A stretch of DNA of 51,402 nt from Thermodesulfovibrionales bacterium (GTDB taxonomy: Bacteria > Nitrospirota > Thermodesulfovibrionia > Thermodesulfovibrionales > UBA9159): NCBI GenBank assembly GCA_035686305.1, contig DASRZP010000054.1, positions 1 to 51,402 on the forward strand, in the 5' to 3' direction. Below, piece after piece: positions 8,431-16,674 of the stretch. Below the pieces are notes generated by a model, which was not told the DNA's origin, did no database searches, and worked only from the letters and a program-made list of their open reading frames with translations. The first letter of the stretch is position 1; the number at the start of each line of letters is the position of its first letter. The position numbers and the translations under genes were made by a program.

Positions 8431-8967
8431 TCACCGAGGGTCGGTCCGATTCCCGGAGAGCTCAAGAATCCTTCTTACGAGCACCGCCGGCAGTGCATCC
8501 CTATTATCGAGAGTCACCTCATGGATTTCGATATCTCCCCTCTTCTTTATCCCCATGATAAAATCATCACCGCCGAGGGTGATCGTGCCCATGACAATAT
8601 TCGTTGAATTCAGTGCGTCGGTCGCAGCCTTCTTAAAGACTTCTGAAAAGCATTCCATCTTGCCGATCTCATCGAGAATAATGATATGCCTGTTCACGGG
8701 TGTGATTGAAGGTACGGCAACGCCCTCGATATTCTCGATACTCACCCCATATCGTCTTATATGAAATTCGGATTTTATGTCCTGATGAGCAAGGTAGCCT
8801 TTTCTACCATCGAGGGTCTTCATGAGAAAACCGACCCTCCTGCCGCCAACCCTCTCCTCCTCGGTATAGAATCCTCGGACAGGAAGAATGAGATCTCTTA
8901 TCACCTTCTTGATGACCGTTGTCTTCCCCGACGATGGAGCACCTGTCAAAAAAATATTCTTCTTCAT
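8431..8967 (-). CDS. THEP1-type nucleoside-triphosphatase
   Basis: 178-residue P-loop NTPase. Walker A is GAPSSGKTT at residues 9-17, and Walker B is HIIILDEIGKME near 94-105. FLTGAPSSGKTTVI, RGFYTEEERVGGRRVGF and LDEIGKME together are typical of the NTPase family first described in Aquifex (THEP1) and of human NTPCR. These hydrolyse NTPs slowly, and their biological role is unsettled. It follows the PaaK-like gene by 19 bases on the same strand, so they are probably cotranscribed. GGAGCGGG precedes the ATG. Confidence 0.85.
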   Translation of the reverse strand: MKKNIFLTGAPSSGKTTVIKKVIRDLILPVRGFYTEEERVGGRRVGFLMKTLDGRKGYLAHQDIKSEFHIRRYGVSIENIEGVAVPSITPVNRHIIILDEIGKMECFSEVFKKAATDALNSTNIVMGTITLGGDDFIMGIKKRGDIEIHEVTLDNRDALPAVLVRRILELSGNRTDPR

Positions 8968-8986
8968 CCCGCTCCAAATTGCTCAT

Positions 8987-10390
8987 TCATGCGAGAAAGC
9001 TTCTCATATCCAATTGCTGGTCAACGACGCTGTACTTTGTCTGAGCCTTTCTGTTCTCATTTCCCATCGCCACGATCTTATATCCGATGTCCCTGCCAAG
9101 GGGGGATGTGCAGCGCCGTACTTCACGCAACAGTCTGTCGGCATACCCCCGGTCTTTGTCTTTCGTCCATACGCGGAGTTCCACCTCACCGGCCTTCTCC
9201 TGATAGAGCTGAAACCTCTCGATATGCTCCAGCACCTCACGATCGATCGTGAGATGGGCCGAAACAACCCGTCCGTCGGCGGTGACGAGAAAATCACAGA
9301 GCCGACCATCGATGGCAGCAGCCGTATCATAGGGCCTTCCACAAGCCCCGCAGCCCTTCCGCAGACCCCTGCATATGTCGCCCGTTCGGTATCTGATGAG
9401 TGGCATGGTATAATTGATAAATCCTGTTCCGACGAGTTCATGGGATTCATTCCGTAACGGAGCGTATTCCGTGAGCCCATATTGGGGATAGAAGTGGTAT
9501 GCGTCAGCATGCTCGCACCCTCCGCCGTGAATTGCCTTTTCCACCAAACCGTAATCTAAAAAGACCCTTGCCCCCGCGGCGGTCTCAATAAGCTCCTTTT
9601 GCCATGGATAGATCTGCTCGGCAACGGTGATAATACTTTTCAGGCTACCGCACATGGTCCGTTTCCTGTTCTTTACGTACGAAAAAAAAGCGGCAATTGT
9701 ATGGGGAAACCCGACGGCATATTCTGGCCGGAATCTGTTGATCATTTCTATAAACCGGTCGATCCACGGCTCCACAAGGTGACTGCTCGATATGATGAGC
9801 CTGTTCCCGCTCTTCTGCCAGGGGAAGGGCTCTTTGCTGTTCTCTCTGGAAGTACTCTCAAAAAAGACCGTCCTTGCTCCGGGATGATACCCGGTCCTGC
9901 TCCAGAGATGAACGACCGTTGCCCAATGTTTCTCCTCGGTCTCCTTCGTCCCATACAGACAGAGGGGAATCCCTGTGGTGCCGCTCGTCTTTACCGTTAT
10001 GAGTTTGCTCTCCGGTATGTTTTGCGCGATGAACTCGGAGCGCGCCGTCCTCACCGTCTCTTTGTCGAGATAGGGCAGGTCCTTGATATCATCGAGGTTC
10101 TGCACCCTCGCAGGCTCGAATCCATATTCTCTGAACAACTTCATATAATAGGGCACGTTCTTCGCTGTATGGACCAGGAGATCTTTCAGGTGCTCAACCT
10201 GATAGGTCTCGAGTCTTTCCCTGGACCACTGCTCTGATTCTCTAAGGAAGGCGAGCCAGTGCCTGAAGGTCTGACCATAGGAGATGCCATAGCGGAGTCC
10301 CAGGGGGAGCCTTTCCAAGGCCTCCCTCACAAGGCGCTCGATCGCGTGATTAGATTCTACGAACTTCCTGATGATCTCTATGGTCCCCAT
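8987..10390 (-). CDS. PaaK/CapK-like adenylate-forming enzyme (phenylacetate-CoA ligase family)
   Basis: 467 residues. The ATP-binding loop is VKTSGTTGIPLCLYG, and a later block holds GFINYTMPLIRYRTGDIC, followed by CGACGRPYDTAAAIDGR. These match the phenylacetate-CoA ligase / coenzyme F390 synthetase / CapK group of ANL enzymes, which adenylate a carboxylate and pass it to a thiol. The substrate is not evident. Neighbours (a THEP1 NTPase and a tRNA) do not help. The ATG at 10390 lacks a clear ribosome site. Confidence 0.85.
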   Translation of the reverse strand: MGTIEIIRKFVESNHAIERLVREALERLPLGLRYGISYGQTFRHWLAFLRESEQWSRERLETYQVEHLKDLLVHTAKNVPYYMKLFREYGFEPARVQNLDDIKDLPYLDKETVRTARSEFIAQNIPESKLITVKTSGTTGIPLCLYGTKETEEKHWATVVHLWSRTGYHPGARTVFFESTSRENSKEPFPWQKSGNRLIISSSHLVEPWIDRFIEMINRFRPEYAVGFPHTIAAFFSYVKNRKRTMCGSLKSIITVAEQIYPWQKELIETAAGARVFLDYGLVEKAIHGGGCEHADAYHFYPQYGLTEYAPLRNESHELVGTGFINYTMPLIRYRTGDICRGLRKGCGACGRPYDTAAAIDGRLCDFLVTADGRVVSAHLTIDREVLEHIERFQLYQEKAGEVELRVWTKDKDRGYADRLLREVRRCTSPLGRDIGYKIVAMGNENRKAQTKYSVVDQQLDMRSFLA

Positions 10391-10428
10391 GGGCGCGGCT
10401 TCAGAAGACCATTATTTCAGAAAAAAAG

Positions 10429-10501
10429 TGGACGGTAGGGGATTCGAACCCCCGACTTCCACGTTGCGAACGTGGCGCTCTCCCAGCTGAGCTAACCGCC
10501 C
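10429..10501 (-). tRNA. tRNA-Ala (anticodon CGC)
   Basis: The minus strand folds as a full cloverleaf. The acceptor GGGCGGT pairs with ACCGTCC, and the D-arm is GCTC/GAGC. The anticodon stem CCACG/CGTGG encloses TTCGCAA, giving anticodon CGC, which reads GCG. The T-arm is GGGGG-TTCGAAT-CCCCT. The third acceptor pair is G-U, the alanine identity element. The discriminator is A, and CCA is not encoded because CTT follows. Confidence 0.95.
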
Positions 10502-10554
10502 TATCCTTGTAAAATCAGCACTTACAGCTCTTTGCCTCTTCGCCGACAGCTCTA

Positions 10555-10583
10555 ATTGTAGTAGAATTGTAGTAGTTTTTCAA
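10555..10583 (-). promoter_or_regulatory. probable promoter of tRNA-Ala within a tandem 11-mer repeat
   Basis: On the minus strand TTGAAA (10578-10583), a 17-base spacer and TACAAT (10555-10560) form a good sigma-70 promoter about 47 bases ahead of the mature tRNA. The 11-mer AATTGTAGTAG is repeated exactly at 10554-10564 and 10565-10575, so the -10 hexamer is present twice. Confidence 0.6.
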
Positions 10584-11018
10584 CTTATGGACTGCTTCGG
10601 CAAGGGATATGGGTGGAGTCTGAAGAAGGAAAAGGAGCATCGCACCCTCAAAAAGATCTTGGCTGCAAGGCAGGGCTGGATAATATCCCTCACTTTTTTG
10701 AGAGTAAGCACGTTTGCAAATGCAATGTCTTTATCTGTGCGTTGCAGTATGGACCTTATTAGACAATCTTATGATCTGATTATATATTTAAAGTTGACTA
10801 AATCGGACCATTCCAGTACAGTTTAATCAAAAAAGGATGCAGACAAATCAAACCCTTTGTGGAAGGGCGTGGAAAACAGAGGATCTTATGATAAGGCATT
10901 AAGATGGATGAGCTGCCTGAGATGAGAGCTTCGGCGAGCTCGGCTTCTTATCTACTTATTTTTAAGGAGAAAGGCCTTGATACTTAAAAGAGATTTGGAA
11001 TTTCTTCGTGACTGAAAA
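10584..11018. other. intergenic stretch, no gene recognised
   Basis: About 430 bases with only short open frames (for example 79 codons at 10587-10826) that lack ribosome sites and resemble nothing known. Together with the pseudogene that follows, this looks like a decaying region beside a tRNA. I found no integrase or attachment-site repeat. Confidence 0.4.
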
Positions 11019-11419
11019 ATGAGCAGCTTGATTGAGGCGACCATGATTCTTTTCATAGCGAAACGGCCTTCGCCGCAGGTTATGAGGTGAAGAAGGAAGT
11101 AGGCGGACACATTGTAGTAATGCATACCGACAGGAACCAACCACTTGCGGGTGACAACAATGCTTGCTAGTATAGAGGTGACTGACGCAAAAATCTCTGA
11201 GCATGTAAGGCGGATGTGGCAATTGAATATTCGGGACCCGCAATGCCAGAGGATTGAGGCATTACACTATACGGCCAAGACGGAGTTAAGAAGAGGTTAA
11301 GAAGAGGGCTGCATACGGGAAGGTTAAGCCTGTTAACGGCAGGTTCTAGGAATATCGCGGTGAAAATAACAACGGACAATAAGACGTGGACGACAAACTT
11401 CGTCGTGGATGTCGAATAA
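11019..11419 (+). pseudogene. broken FixH/YtkA-like periplasmic protein gene
   Basis: Fragments of one protein lie in order but in alternating frames. A start and hydrophobic leader (11019-11058, frame of 11019) is followed by AGYEVKKEVGGHIVVMHTD and then RNQPLAGDNN in the frame of 11081. Next come SIEVTDAKI and HYTAKTELRRG, back in the first frame. Finally GSRNIAVKITTDNKTW and TTNFVVDVE-stop lie in the frame of 11342. The segments match the usual layout of small FixH/YtkA-like proteins: G-Y-x-V-x-x, then P-x-x-G-D-N, then V-x-D-A, then Y-x-A-x-T-E-L, then W-N-I-A-V-K-I. At least three frame changes are needed, so no intact product is possible. It belongs with the YtkA-like gene at 12474. Confidence 0.65.
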
Positions 11420-11595
11420 CGACGCATTATTCCCTAAGCAGTCTCATCTTAATCATCGAGGCATTGCGAGCCTTCGGAAAGGAGGTATTCGTCGAGAAAC
11501 ACATAACAGCGCCGTTTTAGGGCAGTAATAAGAGGAAAAATTTTGCCGTAATGTCGTGGTGCATTCAATGAATAGGATGAACAGGAGGTATCGCA

Positions 11596-12348
11596 ATGAG
11601 AGTTAAAGTTACGCTGTGTTCTTTTCTGGCATTGGTAGTCTCTCTCGTTTTGGCGGTTTCCGGTCTTGTGTATGCTGAAGAGATGAAACATATGCACGGA
11701 GGGGGGGCTGACATGGGCATGCACCATTTCCATATGCTTATGGATCATGGCCTCACGATGGTTGTTGAGGGTTCCAACATGGTGATGCTGGCGGACATGA
11801 AAATGGCTCCCGCAGTCGACAAGAAGACTCTTGAGCACGGGCAGCACATGATGAAGGAAGGAAAGGACCTCATTACCCGTGCCCTGAACGGACCTGAGAT
11901 GGCGGCCATGATGAAGAAGCATGCCAAGGATCCTCTGATGGACTATACGCATCAACTCGGCGAAGCTATGCTCAAATTTACGGATATCCTTGAGAAGATG
12001 TCAACGGAAGACATGTCATCTCCCGATATGATGACAATGCATCACATGCACATGATGATCAACCATGCAGTTCAAATGGCGGCTGATGGCGCCAATCTGA
12101 TTATGCTCGGCCAGATGGGCATGGCTGCAGACATTGATAAACTCACGACGGACCATGGGAAGACGATGTTGAGTGATGGCAGGTCTATGGTCAATGAGAT
12201 GATGGAGAGCAAGGGAATGAAGGAGATGCATGCAAAAGGGACAACACCTGAGAAATCACCAATGATGGGCATGTCCCACAAGCAGGCTGAAGCTGCAATG
12301 AAAGTCATCGATTTGCTTTCCAAAATGCCCCCGGCGAGTTCTAAATAA
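11596..12348 (+). CDS. exported Met/His-rich protein with a duplicated domain
   Basis: 250 residues, family not recognised. A signal peptide (1-27, ending V-Y-A) is followed by a Met- and His-rich stretch. Two repeats align: residues about 42-100 (MHHFHMLMDHGLTMVVEG to ALNGPEM) and about 148-208 (MHHMHMMINHAVQMAADG to MESKGM). Each has MHH-x-HM, an LADMKMA/LGQMGMA block and an (E/D)HG-x-x-M(M/L)-x-(E/D)G-x-x-(L/M) heptad pair. Clustered Met and His suggest binding of copper or another soft metal in the periplasm; this is inference. AACAGGAGGT precedes the ATG. It lies upstream of the YtkA-like and di-haem cytochrome genes on the same strand. Confidence 0.8.
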   Translation: MRVKVTLCSFLALVVSLVLAVSGLVYAEEMKHMHGGGADMGMHHFHMLMDHGLTMVVEGSNMVMLADMKMAPAVDKKTLEHGQHMMKEGKDLITRALNGPEMAAMMKKHAKDPLMDYTHQLGEAMLKFTDILEKMSTEDMSSPDMMTMHHMHMMINHAVQMAADGANLIMLGQMGMAADIDKLTTDHGKTMLSDGRSMVNEMMESKGMKEMHAKGTTPEKSPMMGMSHKQAEAAMKVIDLLSKMPPASSK

Positions 12349-12473
12349 CATGAATGAATCAGGGTGGGGCTTCCGGGCCCTGCCCTGATGATTAATGAGG
12401 AACTCAAACATCAACAGAATAATGAACGGGAGATAATGATATCTCTTTTTTCTCTTGAATCGAGGTTGTAACC

Positions 12474-13313
12474 ATGAGAGCTGTAACGGTCTTTTTCCTT
12501 GCGTTGCTTATCCCTTCTCCTGGACTTGCCTATCACACAGACCCGTCTGATGCCGGGTCCTATACAAAGCACTATGAGCAAAGCCTCTTTAAGGTCACAG
12601 GAAAAGGTTTGTTCTCTGTAGAAATGATAATCAAGGACAAAGAACTTAAAGTCGGGGTAAACGCTCTCGATATAATCGTGCACGACAAGAACGATAAGGA
12701 TGTGCCTGATGCGATGGTGATAGTGACACCATGGATGCCCGAGATGGGTCATGGCGTTTTTGAAAAACCCGTTGTCAGAGAAAGGGGCGGAGGGCTCTAT
12801 AGTATAGACAATATCATACTCATTATGGGCGGGCGCTGGGAGCTGCGAATAAATATTAGAAAGGGTGACCTGGAAGACAGCGTAGCCTTTGATTTTCCTG
12901 ATGTCAAAATAATCTCCGAAACACCATCATCTGACGAACGTAAGACGATGTATTCTTTAGCTCCTGCCGATGTTGATACCTCTGCTGTCCGGATGTCGGC
13001 AAAGAAACTCTTCAAGCTCTCTTATGCGAGCGAAAATGTGCCGATTCCTATTGGCAGAATCATCACCTGGAAATTACGTCTCGAGGCAGCGGATGGGCGC
13101 CCTGTGAAAGACGCCGTAATTACTGTTAACGGCGGCATGCCCGAGCATGGCCATGGCCTTCCGACTCAACCTGAGGTTACCAAAGGGGCAGGGGACGGAG
13201 ATTATATTGTGCAGGGCCTTAAATTCAGCATGCCCGGATGGTGGGTGATGACGTTTACAATCAAGGCTCAGGACACGGATGACACCGTCACGTTCAATCT
13301 TGTGGTCCAATAG
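12474..13313 (+). CDS. exported protein with two YtkA/FixH-like domains
   Basis: 279 residues with a signal peptide (about 1-19). Two immunoglobulin-like YtkA-type domains follow, at about 38-140 and 178-279. Each has a central proline-Met-His motif, TPWMPEMGHGVFEKP in the first and NGGMPEHGHGLPTQP in the second, and ends in a beta strand (RWELRINIRKGDLEDSVAF; WWVMTFTIKAQDTDDTVTF). YtkA-like domains occur in exported proteins near copper and cytochrome genes, and the MP-x-(M/H)GHG motif could bind metal. The family role is not established. It lies 13 bases before the di-haem cytochrome gene, so the two are probably one operon. A ruined single-domain relative lies at 11019. Confidence 0.8.
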   Translation: MRAVTVFFLALLIPSPGLAYHTDPSDAGSYTKHYEQSLFKVTGKGLFSVEMIIKDKELKVGVNALDIIVHDKNDKDVPDAMVIVTPWMPEMGHGVFEKPVVRERGGGLYSIDNIILIMGGRWELRINIRKGDLEDSVAFDFPDVKIISETPSSDERKTMYSLAPADVDTSAVRMSAKKLFKLSYASENVPIPIGRIITWKLRLEAADGRPVKDAVITVNGGMPEHGHGLPTQPEVTKGAGDGDYIVQGLKFSMPGWWVMTFTIKAQDTDDTVTFNLVVQ

Positions 13314-13326
13314 CAGGAAGATTCAC

Positions 13327-14580
13327 ATGAAAAATTATCTGGATTCGATAATCTTGAGGAGTGCGGTGATCTTGTCTGCTATAGCTTTTATAGCCTTATG
13401 GCCTCATACTGGTGGGTGTGCAGTGGCCGCGGAGACTGCGAACCTCGCGTGGAGCAAAGAGGAAATAGCGGTTATCCGCTCGCTCTGGATAGGGTCTCTT
13501 CCCCCTCTGCCGAAAGACCCATCCAATGCCTTCGCCGATGATCCCAGGGCAAGAGCCCTCGGCAAAAGACTCTTCTTCGATCCTCGGTTCAGTGGAAACC
13601 TGAAAGTTTCCTGTGCCACCTGTCATAGACCCGATATGAATTTTACCGACGACCTCCCCATCGCACATGGTATGGGCTCAACAGCGAGGAGATCAATGCC
13701 TCTTATTGGCGTTGCCTACAACTCGTGGTTTTTCTGGGACGGAAGAAAGGATAGTCTCTGGTCACAAGCTCTGGGGCCTATCGAAAGCACCGTAGAGCAT
13801 GGATTTACCAGAACGGCATGCGCTTTTTTGATCAGTAAGAATTATCGGAGCGAATATGAAGAAATTTTCGGTAAATTGCCGGACATTACCAATGCAGTAG
13901 CAACTCCCGCAACTGAGGACGTTGCTGTTCTGAAGACATGGGTATCAATGCCCCAGGACAAAAGGGATGAGGTGAATCGCATCTATGCAAACATGGGTAA
14001 GGCGATCGCCGCTTACGTGCGGACAATTGTGCCGGGGCCTTCACGCTTTGACAGATATGCTGAGGCCCTTCTCAAGAAAGATACCGCTGCAATGGCAATA
14101 TCTCTAAGCCCTCAGGAAGTGAATGGTCTCAGGCTTTTTATCGGTAAAGCAAAATGCACCAATTGTCATAGCGGACCTCTCTTTACCAACGGCGACTTTC
14201 ACAATACTGGTGTGCCCACGCCTGCAAAAATGTCTTACGATAAGGGACGCGCAGATTGCATAAGAAAGGTTCTTTCTGATGAGTTCAATTGTCTTGGCAG
14301 GTATAGTGATGCCGGCCCTCGGGATTGCGCCGAATTGCGGTTCTCGGATACCAAGACAGAAAAATATGACGGGGCCTTCAAAACGCCAACGCTAAGAAAT
14401 GTTGCTGAAAGGGCCCCCTACATGCATGCGGGGCAATTCGCGACTCTGAGGGAAGTCCTGGAGTTTTATCGTCGCTCGAAAAGCCATGAACTTGATCACA
14501 GCACGCTGAGTGACGAAGAATTGAGGCAGCTTGAGGCATTTCTTCGTTCCTTGAGCGGCCCCATAGTAACGATATATTAA
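13327..14580 (+). CDS. di-haem cytochrome c peroxidase / MauG-like protein
   Basis: 417 residues from the ATG at 13327, chosen because CAGGAAG precedes it and a signal peptide follows directly; the frame is open 16 codons further up. The haem sites are CATCH at 96-100 and CTNCH in the second half. Other family marks are RRSMPLIGVAYNSWFFWDGR, FKTPTLRNVAERAPYMHAGQ and an insert with three further Cys (DCIRKV, FNCLG, RDCAEL). Members reduce hydrogen peroxide or oxidise protein residues, as MauG does. Pairing with a YtkA-like protein suggests a partner substrate, which is inference. Confidence 0.9.
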   Translation: MKNYLDSIILRSAVILSAIAFIALWPHTGGCAVAAETANLAWSKEEIAVIRSLWIGSLPPLPKDPSNAFADDPRARALGKRLFFDPRFSGNLKVSCATCHRPDMNFTDDLPIAHGMGSTARRSMPLIGVAYNSWFFWDGRKDSLWSQALGPIESTVEHGFTRTACAFLISKNYRSEYEEIFGKLPDITNAVATPATEDVAVLKTWVSMPQDKRDEVNRIYANMGKAIAAYVRTIVPGPSRFDRYAEALLKKDTAAMAISLSPQEVNGLRLFIGKAKCTNCHSGPLFTNGDFHNTGVPTPAKMSYDKGRADCIRKVLSDEFNCLGRYSDAGPRDCAELRFSDTKTEKYDGAFKTPTLRNVAERAPYMHAGQFATLREVLEFYRRSKSHELDHSTLSDEELRQLEAFLRSLSGPIVTIY

Positions 14581-14676
14581 TGAACAAGCACTTGATTTCC
14601 ATTTAATCCAACGTGTCAAAGTGTATTGAATATTAGGAGCAAGCGACGGTGGCTAAGGCTTAAATGCCAAAGAGGG

Positions 14677-15219
14677 CTATATATGCATCTTTCTCAGCCT
14701 GGCATACCTCGTAAACAGACCATGACGGCTGACCTCTCTCACAAAACCCAGGGCCTCAAAAGCCGCGATGGTCTTTTCCATCGCTCTCCTGTCCACCTCG
14801 ACCGTAGGTTCGTAGATCGATAGGAGCCCTTTCGTCTTCACCGCCCTGCTGATATTCCACGCCGCGTCATCCTTACTGCTCACCTCATGGAAACTGTAAT
14901 ACATGAGGCAGACATCAGCGACCTCTTCCCCCATGTCATACGTTGCCATGTCAGCGGCAATGATATCGATCTTGTCTCCAAAGCGCCGAACCCTCTCTAC
15001 CAGTCTGTCCACCATGCCTTTCTGCAATTCCACCGCATAGACCTTTTTCGCACGTGCAGCAAGGACCTCGGTAAAGAAGCCGTTTCCCGACCCCACCTCA
15101 AGGACCACAGAGTCAGGGGTAACCCCGGACTCCTCGAGGATCTTCATCCGGTCTGTCAACACCTTCCTGAGAGGATTGTAGAGGATAAACGAAAGCGATG
15201 GGGGACAAACATGTGACAT
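14677..15219 (-). CDS. class I SAM-dependent methyltransferase
   Basis: 180 residues. Motif I is VVLEVGSGNGFFTEVLA, followed by the acidic strand end VYAVELQKGMVDRL, then DIIAADM and CLMYYSFHEV. These are the standard SAM-binding elements of the Rossmann methyltransferases. The substrate is not evident; the layout is closest to small-molecule (UbiE/methyltransferase 11) types. It stands alone on the minus strand, convergent with the cytochrome gene. Confidence 0.8.
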   Translation of the reverse strand: MSHVCPPSLSFILYNPLRKVLTDRMKILEESGVTPDSVVLEVGSGNGFFTEVLAARAKKVYAVELQKGMVDRLVERVRRFGDKIDIIAADMATYDMGEEVADVCLMYYSFHEVSSKDDAAWNISRAVKTKGLLSIYEPTVEVDRRAMEKTIAAFEALGFVREVSRHGLFTRYARLRKMHI

Positions 15220-15309
15220 GCTAACCTGCGGGGATGCCGGATCTGTCTTCGCTCCAGATCGTAACAGCTTCTGACTCAGGGGCTGCCGGTCTCCCGGGAC
15301 AGACCTTTT

Positions 15310-16674
15310 TCACTTCGGCCCTTGTGCTTCTACCTTTGCCTCGGACTGCTTCGCAACAACAACGAGCACGTAGTTTTCGGGATCGAGATATTTTCTGGCA
15401 GCCCTGAGCACGTCATCCTTCGTGACCGCCTTTATATACCGGGGATATTTCTCAACATAGTCGTCGCCGAGGCCGTAAAATTCGACGCCGGCCACAAAAT
15501 CGGCAATCTTCCTGTTCGTCTCGAGCCTCCTCGGAAAGCTCCCGGTCATGTACGCCTTTGCGTCATCGAGTTCCTGATCCGAAACCGGTTCGGACCGAAT
15601 CCTTCCGATCTGCTTCAACGCTTCGGAAATGACCATATTCGCCGAGGCATTCTTTGTCTGGACGCCCACTTCAAAGAGACCGGCGTATTTGTCGGGCTGG
15701 AAGAGACTGTGGATATCATAGGCAAGTCCAAGTTCGTCTCGGACAGTCTCCATCAGTCTCGATGAAAACCCTCCACCCCCGAGGATATAGTTCATGACCG
15801 AGACGGCATAGTAGTCAGGATTGTTCCTGCTTATCCCCTCATGCCCGAGGAGGATATTTGCCTGGGTCAGGTCCCTGTCAATGAGGACCGTCTTCTTTTC
15901 GTGCTTCCCTTTCTGGACCGTCACCCCCTGTGGAATTTCGGCAGGCTTCCATTCAGAGAGAAAGCGGTCGATAAGGCCCGTTAACTCGGCATCGCTGATA
16001 TCCCCGACGACAGCGAGGATGGCGTTGTTCGGCCTGTAGAAAAGTCCGTAGAACTTCTCGATATCCCCTTTCCTGATGGCGTCGACGGTTTCAATGCTCC
16101 CTCGCACGAGCCTTCCGTAAGGGAGGTCGCCGAAGACCGCCTTCTTGAAGGCCCGCGACGCGAGGAAGGACGGGTCTTCTTCGCTCTGTCTCAGGGAGCC
16201 CTTCAGGACTTCCTTACTCCGTTTGATCTCTTCTTCAGGGAACGTGGGGTTGAGGAGGACGTCGGACAGGAGTTCGAACCCCTTTTCCACGTCTTTCTTC
16301 AGGACAGAGAGGGTGATGGTGGTAAAATCATCGTCCGTTGACATCCCAAGGGACGCGCCGATGAATTCTATCTCCTCGCTGATTTCATTCGACGTGCGCT
16401 TTTTCGTGCCCTCCGTAAGAAGCTCAGCCGTCAGGTTTGCGAGGCCCGCCTTGTCAGGAGTCTCGTGGAGAGGACTTGCCTTCACGAGAAGCGTGGCCAT
16501 CACGATGGGCAGATTGTGCCGCTCCACATGGAGGACCAACAAGCCGTTCGGAAGCGTCGTCCTCTTCACATCGAGGCCGAAGGCATCGCTCAGAAGGAGC
16601 AGATGAGCAGTGATGAGCAGCGCCACGAAGATGAAGAGTGCGCCCTGCTTCTTTTTCACCTTTTCACTTTTCAC
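15310..16674 (-). CDS. M16-family zinc-protease-like protein without the metal site
   Basis: 454 residues with an N-terminal hydrophobic segment (about 13-33) for export or anchoring. The two-domain insulinase fold is evident, but the H-x-x-E-H site is replaced by ANLTAEL within KAGLANLTAELLTEGT, so this chain cannot bind catalytic zinc. The C-terminal half keeps the substrate-binding R/Y block GGGGFSSRLMETVRDELGLAYDI. Such chains pair with an active partner, as in mitochondrial processing peptidase. The partner is the adjacent gene, whose end overlaps this start by 11 bases. The frame opens at GTG (16674). Confidence 0.9.
   Translation of the reverse strand: MKSEKVKKKQGALFIFVALLITAHLLLLSDAFGLDVKRTTLPNGLLVLHVERHNLPIVMATLLVKASPLHETPDKAGLANLTAELLTEGTKKRTSNEISEEIEFIGASLGMSTDDDFTTITLSVLKKDVEKGFELLSDVLLNPTFPEEEIKRSKEVLKGSLRQSEEDPSFLASRAFKKAVFGDLPYGRLVRGSIETVDAIRKGDIEKFYGLFYRPNNAILAVVGDISDAELTGLIDRFLSEWKPAEIPQGVTVQKGKHEKKTVLIDRDLTQANILLGHEGISRNNPDYYAVSVMNYILGGGGFSSRLMETVRDELGLAYDIHSLFQPDKYAGLFEVGVQTKNASANMVISEALKQIGRIRSEPVSDQELDDAKAYMTGSFPRRLETNRKIADFVAGVEFYGLGDDYVEKYPRYIKAVTKDDVLRAARKYLDPENYVLVVVAKQSEAKVEAQGPK

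Noticed and set aside
10587-10826. 79-codon frame downstream of the tRNA region
   Set aside because: No ribosome site and no recognisable family. The region seems decayed.
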